20,965 nt of DNA from JBGTLA01 sp041744375. GTDB lineage: Bacteria; Actinomycetota; Acidimicrobiia; Spongiisociales; ZC4RG35. The notes under the pieces were generated by a model. It was not told the DNA's origin, searched no databases, and saw only the letters and a program-made list of their open reading frames with translations. Below are positions 14,912-20,965 of this stretch, one piece after another (positions within the stretch are counted from its first letter, which is position 1; each line of letters begins with the position of its first letter). The position numbers and the translations under genes were made by a program. The stretch spans positions 1-20,965 of the forward strand of contig JBGTLA010000149.1 in the NCBI GenBank assembly GCA_041744375.1, in the 5' to 3' direction.

Positions 14912-17760
14912 GTTCTGGTTCCCGCCGGCTCACACCTCAAGCCGTCGAAGTGATCGATCGCGCCAACAGCGTGGGGTTCACCTTCGACGGCCGCTCCTAC
15001 TCGGGGCACCCCGGCGACTCGATCGTCTCGGCGTTGTTGGCCTCAGGGGTGACGGTGTTTTCCCGCAGCTACAAGTATCACCGCCCCCGCGGTGTGCTCA
15101 CGGCCGGGTTCCACGACCCGGGGTGCATGATGCAGGTGGGGGACGAGCCCAACGTGCGGGGATCGCACCGCCTCGTCGAAGACGGAATGGTGGTGTCATC
15201 TCAGAACCGCTGGCCGTCCCTCCGATTCGATGTGGCGGCCGCCAACCATGCCGTGGGCCGCTTTCTGACGGCCGGCTTCTACTACAAGACATTCATCAAG
15301 CCGCAACCGCTGTGGCCCGCCTATGAGAAGATCCTGTCGCGCTTCGCGCCCGGTGGAAGAATGTCGGCGGACTCCGTCCACGGCCGCTACGACCACCGCT
15401 TCGCCCACCCCGACGTGGTGGTGGCAGGGGGCGGACCGGCCGGCATGTTGGCCGCCTTGGCGGCTGCCGAGGCCGGGGCCACCGTCATGTTGGTCGAAGA
15501 GGAGCATGCCCTCGGTGGTCATCTCCGCTATGAACCGTCCCAGCACAAAGACCTGGCGACCATCGTTGGCCGTGTCGCAGGCCATCCCAACATCGAAGTG
15601 CTCACCGACTCGGTCGTGACTGGGCGATACGACGACAACTGGGTTGCGATCTGTCAACGCAACCATCCCGGGGTGTTCGAACGCTTGATCAAGGCCCGGG
15701 CCAAGGTCCTGGTGGTGGCAGCGGGACTGGTGGAACGGCCCTACGTCTTCGCCGGCAACGACAAACCGGGGGTGATGCTCTCCACCGCCGTTCGGCGGCT
15801 CATCAACCTGTGGGCTGTGAAACCCGGGGAGCGGGCGGTCGTACTCACAGCCAACACGACCGGTGACGCCGCCGTGGAGGACCTGGAACGGGCCGGAGTG
15901 GCGATCGCGGCCGTGGTGGACGGCCGCCGAGGCCACACCGTGGTGCGTGCCCGCGGTCCGAAGACGGGAGTCAAGAGCGTCGAACTCGCCGACGGATCCA
16001 CAGTGGAGGCGGACCTGGTGGTGACTGCGGTCGGTTGGACCGCGCCCACGAGCCTCTTGAACATGGCCGGGGATCGACCGCGCTACGACCCCGCCGCCGC
16101 CCGCTTCTTCGCCTGCGACCTGCCCGCCAACGTGCTGGCCACCGGTGGCATCACCGGCGACGGCACCCTCGACCAGCTCGCCGAACATGCCCAGGCGGTG
16201 GGCAGAGAAGCGGCGCGACGGTCGCTGACGACCCGACGGCAATGGCAGGCCGCCCGGCCGTGGGCGGCGTCGCCGCAACCGGAAACCGACGACGTCTCCC
16301 CCCAGGCCATTCCCGACCTTCCCCGCCACCCTCACCCGGAGATGTTTCGCTCCACTTCTCACGGGATCGTCGACTTCTCCGAGGACGTGTCCTCCAAGGA
16401 TCTGGTGGCCGCAGTCGCCGAAGGCTTCAACTCCATCGAACTCGCCAAGCGCTACACCACCGCCACCATGGGTCCCACTCAGGGCAAACTGGAGACGGTC
16501 AATGCGGTGGCTGTGGTGGCCGAGGCGATCGACCGGACCATCGAGGACGTCGGGACCACCGTGTGGCGACCCCCCTACGCCCCCATCACCCTCGGTGCGT
16601 TGGGAGGACGAAGCCATGAGCCCACTCGCTACTCGCCCATGCAGTCGTGGCACCAGGCCAATGGAGCGAAGCCACTGGTGGCCGGCCAGTGGATACGCCC
16701 CGATCACTATGGCGACCCCGAGGCCGAAGTCCGAAACGTGCGCGAGAACGTGGGCATCATCGACGTCACTCCCCTCGGTAAGCTCGACCTGCGCGGACCC
16801 GACGTCTCCCGGCTTCTCGAGCAGGTGTACGTCAATCGCTGGGCCAAACTCGGGGTAGGGGGCGTCCGTTACGGCGTCATGTGCGCCGAGGACGGGGTGG
16901 TTCTCGACGACGGCGTGACCGGGCGGCTGGCCGACGACCGGTACCTCATGACCACCACCTCGTCGGGTGCCGGCACCGTGTGGGAGTGGGTCGAGAACTG
17001 GCTGCAAACCGAACATCCCGACTGGCGAGTGGTGGTCACCCCGATGACGACCAGTTACGCCTCCATGAACGTCGCTGGTCCCAAGGTGCGCACCCTGTTG
17101 GAGAGAATCGTCGAGGACATCGATTTGTCCCCCGATGCCTTCGGGTACATGAACGTGCGCCAGGGCCGCATCGCAGGCGTCGACTGTTTCATGTGGCGGA
17201 TCGGATTCACCGGAGAGTTGTCCTATGAGATCCACGTCCCTGCCGGGTACGGCCTCGATGTGTGGGAAGCCATCCTCGAAGCGGGAGCCGACCTGGGCAT
17301 CGGTGCCTTCGGAGTCGAAGCCCAGCGCATCATGCGCTTGGAGAAGGGCCATTTCATCGTGGGCCAGGACACCGACGGCCTTATGCAGGGATTTTCGGCC
17401 GGGATCGATTGGCTCATCAAACTGGACAAGGACGACTTCGCCGGCAAACCCGAGTTGACCTGGCAGTCGCAACGAACCGGCGACGTTCGAGTGGTGGCCC
17501 TTCAACCCGTCGACGGAACCGTCGTGCCCCTCGAAGCCAGCCAGATAGTCGACGGCTCGGGCGCCATCATGGGACGGGTCACATCGTCGCGCATGTCGCC
17601 CACCCTCGGACGGTCGATCTGTTTGGGAGTGGTGGCCGAGAACCTGGCGACGGCGGGAAGTGTCGTGACGATCCGCCTTCCCGACGGAGACCTGGTCAAG
17701 GCAAGGGTGATGGAGCACCACGCCCATTTTGACCCGGAAGGGACGCGCCTCCGTGGCTGA
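14908..17760 (+). CDS. mgdC: sarcosine oxidase / N-methylglutamate dehydrogenase, alpha subunit
   Basis: A 950-aa multidomain subunit (SoxA family). The N-terminal ferredoxin-like region includes SRSYKYHRPRGVLTAG (52-67). It is followed by a dinucleotide-binding domain with VVVAGGGPAGMLAALAAAEAG (170-190), a second dinucleotide segment around VKPGERAVVLTAN, and a C-terminal GcvT/aminomethyltransferase-like domain from about residue 570 to the end. In the family the alpha subunit binds NAD, and the GcvT domain transfers the one-carbon unit to tetrahydrofolate, giving 5,10-methylene-THF rather than free formaldehyde. ATG 14908 has GAGGAG upstream and overlaps the delta stop by 4 bp. The full family length is present, with no frameshift. 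Confidence 0.88.
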   Translation: MSSGSRRLTPQAVEVIDRANSVGFTFDGRSYSGHPGDSIVSALLASGVTVFSRSYKYHRPRGVLTAGFHDPGCMMQVGDEPNVRGSHRLVEDGMVVSSQNRWPSLRFDVAAANHAVGRFLTAGFYYKTFIKPQPLWPAYEKILSRFAPGGRMSADSVHGRYDHRFAHPDVVVAGGGPAGMLAALAAAEAGATVMLVEEEHALGGHLRYEPSQHKDLATIVGRVAGHPNIEVLTDSVVTGRYDDNWVAICQRNHPGVFERLIKARAKVLVVAAGLVERPYVFAGNDKPGVMLSTAVRRLINLWAVKPGERAVVLTANTTGDAAVEDLERAGVAIAAVVDGRRGHTVVRARGPKTGVKSVELADGSTVEADLVVTAVGWTAPTSLLNMAGDRPRYDPAAARFFACDLPANVLATGGITGDGTLDQLAEHAQAVGREAARRSLTTRRQWQAARPWAASPQPETDDVSPQAIPDLPRHPHPEMFRSTSHGIVDFSEDVSSKDLVAAVAEGFNSIELAKRYTTATMGPTQGKLETVNAVAVVAEAIDRTIEDVGTTVWRPPYAPITLGALGGRSHEPTRYSPMQSWHQANGAKPLVAGQWIRPDHYGDPEAEVRNVRENVGIIDVTPLGKLDLRGPDVSRLLEQVYVNRWAKLGVGGVRYGVMCAEDGVVLDDGVTGRLADDRYLMTTTSSGAGTVWEWVENWLQTEHPDWRVVVTPMTTSYASMNVAGPKVRTLLERIVEDIDLSPDAFGYMNVRQGRIAGVDCFMWRIGFTGELSYEIHVPAGYGLDVWEAILEAGADLGIGAFGVEAQRIMRLEKGHFIVGQDTDGLMQGFSAGIDWLIKLDKDDFAGKPELTWQSQRTGDVRVVALQPVDGTVVPLEASQIVDGSGAIMGRVTSSRMSPTLGRSICLGVVAENLATAGSVVTIRLPDGDLVKARVMEHHAHFDPEGTRLRG

Positions 17761-18346
17761 TCCGATCGCCCGCAGCCCCATTCGCCCGCTCGAGCCCAGC
17801 ACGATCCTGGAGGGATGGGAAGTCTCGGGCGCCCGCTCGCAGGCTCCACTGACCATCTGCGACGTCACCCCCCTCGCCAAGGTGACGGTGCGGTCCGACC
17901 AGGACCTCTTCGACGTCGCCTACGGTCGGGCCCGACGAGACGAACACGGGACCTTGGTGGTCGGATCGGCACCCCAAGAATGGCTCTTGGTGGGATCGCC
18001 GGGGAGCGCTGAGGTTCTCACGGAGCGGGTTGGCGATCACGGTTTCACAGTCGTCGTAGACATCACACACGGACGAGCCATGCTGAGACTCACCGGCGCC
18101 GAAGCCGCGACGATGCTCGCCAAGGTGTGTGCCGTCGACCTCGGCGACCACATGGCACCCAACGGTGCTGCTTTCCGGGCACCGGTCGTCGCCGTCGTCA
18201 CCGACGTCATCCGAGACGACCAGGACTCCACCCCTTCCTATCTCCTCCATTGCGAACGATCAAGCGGCCAATACCTCTTCGACGCGCTCACCGACGCCGG
18301 CGCCGAGTTCGGCCTCGGCGTAGACGGTTTCACCGCCCGCCACTGA
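17753..18346 (+). CDS. mgdD: sarcosine oxidase / N-methylglutamate dehydrogenase, gamma subunit
   Basis: A 197-aa SoxG-family subunit, related to part of the GcvT fold. Matching regions are ICDVTPLAKVTVRS (about 35-48), WLLVGSP (76-82), VVVDITHGRAMLRLTG (100-115) and the C-terminal block FDALTDAGAEFGLGV. It completes the heterotetramer and has no known active site of its own. GTG 17753 lies inside the alpha gene (8-bp overlap) with GGAAGGGA about 10 nt upstream, implying coupling. It is the last gene of the oxidase operon. No glyA, purU or folD follows, as often seen next to true sarcosine oxidase operons. Confidence 0.85.
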   Translation: MADPIARSPIRPLEPSTILEGWEVSGARSQAPLTICDVTPLAKVTVRSDQDLFDVAYGRARRDEHGTLVVGSAPQEWLLVGSPGSAEVLTERVGDHGFTVVVDITHGRAMLRLTGAEAATMLAKVCAVDLGDHMAPNGAAFRAPVVAVVTDVIRDDQDSTPSYLLHCERSSGQYLFDALTDAGAEFGLGVDGFTARH

Positions 18347-18389
18347 CGACATGGCGGAGCGCTGTGAGCCGGAGAGAGGCGCAAAGACG

Positions 18390-18395
18390 TACAAT
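18390..18395 (+). promoter_or_regulatory. -10 box before the AI-2E-family gene
   Basis: TACAAT matches the -10 consensus at five of six positions. It lies 20 nt before the TTG start, leaving room for the AAGGAG ribosome-binding site at 18406-18411. No clear -35 is visible. It suggests that the downstream gene is transcribed separately from the oxidase operon. Confidence 0.35.
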
Positions 18396-18415
18396 CTCTC
18401 GGCGAAAGGAGCACA

Positions 18416-19492
18416 TTGAGCGCACCGGTGCCGAAATGGCTTGATCGTGCCGCCGCTATCGGCTGGCGCCTCTTGGTCGTAGGCGCCGTCGTCTTTTTCG
18501 GGTTCATACTGCTCCGCCGGATCAGCATCGTCGTGTTGGCAGTCGTGCTCGCCCTATTCCCTGCTGCCATCCTCACGCCTCCCGTTCAATGGCTCAAACG
18601 AAAGGGATGGCCACCGATACTCGCCACCTGGACGGTGTTAGTCGCCGCCCTGGCGCTGATGGTCGGCATCGGCTCACTTGTGGTTCCCGCAGTCGTCGAG
18701 GGTGTTGGCCCTATCGTCGATGACCTCGGGACGGCGTTCGACGAGTTCACTGCATGGCTCGCCACAGGACCCCTGGGCCTTTCCGAATCACAGGTCCAGA
18801 ACTACATCGATTTCATCTTCGAGCAGGCCGGGGACCAGGCGGCGGGAGTTGGCTCGGGATTGTTGGCTGGAGCTGGAGCCGTGTTTCAATTCCTCACCGG
18901 CGCGGCCCTGGCGGCGGTGGTTGCCTTCTTCCTGCTCAAAGATGGCGACCAACTCGTCACGAAGCTGCTCCGGGTCCTCGGAGCTGCTCGGTCGGATACC
19001 GCCTCTCGGACCGGCCGCGTCGCCTGGCGCACTCTGAGCCAGTATGTTCGAGCCTTGGCGCTCACAGGTCTATTCGACGCAGTCGGTATCGGAATCGGTC
19101 TCGCCATCGTCGGGGTTCCCCTCGTGTTGCCCCTATCGATCCTGGTGTTCTTCGGTGCCTTCTTCCCGGTGGTCGGCGCCTTCGCCTCGGGTCTCGTCGC
19201 CGTAGCCGTGGCTCTCGTCAACGGCTCGCTGACCGACGCGCTCATCGTCCTCGGCATCGTGATCGCCATCCAACAGATCGAGGGCAACGTGATATACCCG
19301 ATGGTGTTCGGGAGAACGATGGAACTCCACCCGCTGGTGGTGCTTCTCGCCTTGGCCGCCGGAGGTGTGTCGTTCGGGATAGTGGGTGCTTTCCTGGCGG
19401 TACCGATAACAGCCGTCGTGGTCGCCATCCGTCAGGAGCTCGCCGAAGACCCCGACCTCACCCTCACCTCCCTGGCCCAGAACATCTACTGA
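18416..19492 (+). CDS. AI-2E family transporter-like membrane protein
   Basis: A 358-aa polytopic protein of the AI-2E (PerM/YdiK/TqsA) family, which contains diverse exporters and proton-coupled antiporters; quorum-signal export is not implied by membership. Hydrophobic helices occur at about 16-55 and 62-90, then a soluble amphipathic loop (about 90-145), then further helices. VAFFLLKDGDQL (about 169-180), the long hydrophobic block around PLVLPLSILVFFGAFFPVVGAFAS and QIEGNVIYPMVFGRTMELHPLVVLLAL near the C-terminus are typical. TTG 18416 has AAGGAG 4 nt upstream. It has no evident functional link to the methylamine genes. Confidence 0.85.
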   Translation: MSAPVPKWLDRAAAIGWRLLVVGAVVFFGFILLRRISIVVLAVVLALFPAAILTPPVQWLKRKGWPPILATWTVLVAALALMVGIGSLVVPAVVEGVGPIVDDLGTAFDEFTAWLATGPLGLSESQVQNYIDFIFEQAGDQAAGVGSGLLAGAGAVFQFLTGAALAAVVAFFLLKDGDQLVTKLLRVLGAARSDTASRTGRVAWRTLSQYVRALALTGLFDAVGIGIGLAIVGVPLVLPLSILVFFGAFFPVVGAFASGLVAVAVALVNGSLTDALIVLGIVIAIQQIEGNVIYPMVFGRTMELHPLVVLLALAAGGVSFGIVGAFLAVPITAVVVAIRQELAEDPDLTLTSLAQNIY

Positions 19493-19697
19493 AGCGACCC
19501 GAGACCGCTGGCGCGCCGTTCTCCGCTCTCGCGCGACGTTCCCGGCCTCTTCGCCCTGCTTGTCCCGCCAGAGCGGCTTCGGGATGACCACGTCCTGCCT
19601 AGACCTTTGACCCCGGATCGGTAGGGTGACGCACTCGATGCACGGAACAAGCCCTTCTAGCGACGCGCCCCGGGCTCTGAGTCAGGGGCGAAAACGG

Positions 19698-20561
19698 ATG
19701 ATCTTCCTGGCCGCTCTCGTTGCCCTCGGTGGCTGCTCTCCGGATGGCCCGGTGAGCTTGGGGGTGGCATTGTTACTCGGGATCATCGAGGGGATCACCG
19801 AGTATCTCCCGGTCAGCTCCACCGGGCACCTGGCGGTGGCCTCTCTCTTGTTGATACCCGACGCCGACGAAGCAACCCGGGCGGCTCTCGACTCGTACGT
19901 CATCGTCATCCAGGGCGGTGCCATCGTTGCCGTCCTCCTGGTCTACTTCGGTCGCGTCCGTCAGGCCCTGGCCGGAGCGGTGGGACGCGACCCCGAAGGA
20001 CGCAAGTTGTTCGTGGCGCTCATCGTTGCTTTCCTGCCGGCGGTGGCGGCAGGTCTGCTCTTGGGAGAACTCGTCAAGGATCGCCTCTTCGGCCTGGCAC
20101 CCATCGCCTGGGCCTGGATCGTGGGAGGTGTCGTCATCCTCGTCACCGAGAGGCTCCTGCCCGACCGAGATGGGCTCGACATCTCGGCCGTCGGGCCCCG
20201 GCGCGCCCTGATCATCGGCTGCGCCCAGGTCCTGGCGATGTGGCCGGGAACGAGCCGAAGCCTGGCGACCATTCTCGGTGGGCGAGTGGTGGGACTATCG
20301 ACGGTGTCGGCGGTCGAGTTCAGCTTCCTACTGGGCGTAGTGACCCTTGGCGCGGCCGCCTCCTACGAGGCCCTCGGAGGAGCTGGTGCCGTCATCACGG
20401 AATTGGGCCTCACCCCGGCCGTGGTCGGGTTCGTAGCCGCCACCGTCTCGGCGATCATCGCGGTGCGGTGGCTGATCGCCTACCTCTCGAAGCATTCGTT
20501 GGCCATCTTCGGTTGGTATCGCATCGTCATCGGCATGATCGTTCTCATCGCCCTGATCTAA
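19698..20561 (+). CDS. uppP: undecaprenyl-diphosphatase (BacA/UppP family)
   Basis: An integral membrane phosphatase that recycles undecaprenyl diphosphate for cell-wall synthesis. EGITEYLPVSSTGHL (first catalytic loop) and WPGTSRSLATILGGR (second loop with the active-site Ser/Arg) identify it. ATG 19698 gives 287 aa and has AGGGG 9 nt upstream. The usual family start would fall near GTG 19752 (269 aa), while the frame is open back to GTG 19626 (311 aa, including ATG 19638). The 18 residues before GTG 19752 (MIFLAALVALGGCSPDGP) resemble a lipoprotein signal with an LGGC box, and the residues before them include GRKR. The start is therefore uncertain, but the enzyme identity is firm. Confidence 0.9.
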   Translation: MIFLAALVALGGCSPDGPVSLGVALLLGIIEGITEYLPVSSTGHLAVASLLLIPDADEATRAALDSYVIVIQGGAIVAVLLVYFGRVRQALAGAVGRDPEGRKLFVALIVAFLPAVAAGLLLGELVKDRLFGLAPIAWAWIVGGVVILVTERLLPDRDGLDISAVGPRRALIIGCAQVLAMWPGTSRSLATILGGRVVGLSTVSAVEFSFLLGVVTLGAAASYEALGGAGAVITELGLTPAVVGFVAATVSAIIAVRWLIAYLSKHSLAIFGWYRIVIGMIVLIALI

Positions 20562-20698
20562 CCGCTCGGTCACACGCCCCGTCAGGGATCCAACCCACCA
20601 CGATGTAGTTCACGGCTGGGTGCGGGGACCCATTTCGTCGTGCATCACCCATGATTACCGTTCCCGGTGGGGCATCAACCGAGTGGGAGGAGCCACAA

Positions 20699-20965
20699 GT
20701 GGCAAGAGTGGAGTCGGATCGGGGTGCTTCGATCGTGGAGTACGCCCTGTTGGTGGCACTGATCGCCGTGATCGGCACCGGGGCGCTTCAAGTCTTGGGA
20801 CAAGAGACGCATGACGGTTTTGCCCTGATCGCCGACGGGTTCGGAGGGGCACCACTCGGTGAAACCTCTCCGCCGGCCGACACGGCTCCACCCACTCCTG
20901 GACCCCCCGCCGGACCACCAGGCGGACCCCCCGCCGGACCACCAGGCGGACCCCCCGCCGGACCC
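20699..20965 (+). CDS. Flp-type (type IVb) prepilin, 3' end outside window
   Basis: A short pilin-like protein of which 89 codons are visible. VARVESDRG is a prepilin leader. The predicted cleavage after G9 leaves ASIVEYALLVALIAVIGTG with E at +5 and Y at +6, as in Flp pilins, followed by one hydrophobic helix. After about residue 50 the chain becomes Pro/Gly/Ala-rich (GPPAGPPG repeats) and is still open at the window edge. GTG 20699 has GGGAGGAG 6 nt upstream. No tad/cpa assembly genes are in the window. It could be a structural Flp subunit or a pilin-like secreted protein. Confidence 0.8.
   Translation, partial: MARVESDRGASIVEYALLVALIAVIGTGALQVLGQETHDGFALIADGFGGAPLGETSPPADTAPPTPGPPAGPPGGPPAGPPGGPPAGP
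20900..20965 (+). repeat. 24-bp in-frame tandem repeat in the pilin tail
   Basis: Two identical 24-bp units (20900-20923, 20924-20947), each coding GPPAGPPG, are followed by 18 bp of a third unit (20948-20965) differing only at its last base. The repeat continues to the window edge, so copy number is unknown. Such arrays vary readily in length by slippage. Confidence 0.85.

Noticed and set aside
15196..17880. An 894-codon open frame on the minus strand opposite the alpha subunit gene
   Set aside because: It mirrors the codon-position bias of the real gene in high-GC DNA; its translation is rich in His, Gly and Asp without recognisable motifs, while the plus strand gives a full SoxA-family protein.
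18320..18360. Terminator hairpin after the gamma subunit
   Set aside because: Only a 4-bp stem (CGGT/ACCG) inside the coding end and no T-run.
1..20965. CRISPR arrays, tRNA or rRNA genes, insertion sequences
   Set aside because: No regularly spaced repeats, cloverleaf-like segments, rRNA stretches or transposase-like proteins were seen by eye.

Overview
The window is high-GC bacterial DNA with many GTG and TTG starts, tightly overlapping genes and start codons placed 7-8 nt after -10-like boxes (possible leaderless mRNAs). This fits an actinobacterium, but no ribosomal or other taxonomic marker is present, so the assignment is inference.

Layout. (1) At 1-1191 there is a perfect 16-bp inverted repeat and an adenine/adenosine-deaminase-family gene (+), which converges with a 3-bp gap on the genes that follow. 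(2) From 12480 down to 1195 (- strand) runs a long, probably single operon. It encodes a glutamine-synthetase-like ligase, three proteins that together equal a dismembered glutamate synthase (class II amidotransferase, GXGXG domain, FMN/Fe-S synthase domain), an unrecognised 147-aa protein, an orphan FAD oxidase, and then a complete BMP-type ABC importer (lipoprotein, double ATPase, two permeases). (3) At 12481-12640 is a divergent promoter region with a 21-bp-phased direct repeat, followed by an XRE-cupin regulator (+). (4) At 13357-18346 (+) are four genes in the order beta-delta-alpha-gamma of heterotetrameric sarcosine oxidase / N-methylglutamate dehydrogenase. (5) At 18416-20965 are genes that look unrelated: an AI-2E-family membrane protein, undecaprenyl-diphosphatase and the start of a Flp-type pilin whose Pro/Gly repeat tail runs off the window.

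How the genes fit together. The ligase (gmaS-like), three-part synthase (mgsABC-like) and four-part oxidase (mgdABCD-like) are the full set for the N-methylglutamate pathway: methylamine + glutamate to gamma-glutamylmethylamide, then N-methylglutamate, then glutamate plus a one-carbon unit passed to tetrahydrofolate by the GcvT-like domain of the alpha subunit. The importer belongs to a family known for purine nucleosides, and the deaminase belongs to a superfamily in which some members release methylamine from N6-methylated purines. My main hypothesis is that this locus scavenges an N-methylated purine (or a similar methylamine donor) and feeds its methylamine into the N-methylglutamate pathway. 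The deaminase lacks the usual catalytic glutamate, and an orphan oxidase plus an unknown protein lie inside the operon, so part of the chemistry is probably undescribed. A plain sarcosine-oxidase / GlnT-Glx-type assignment remains the main alternative.
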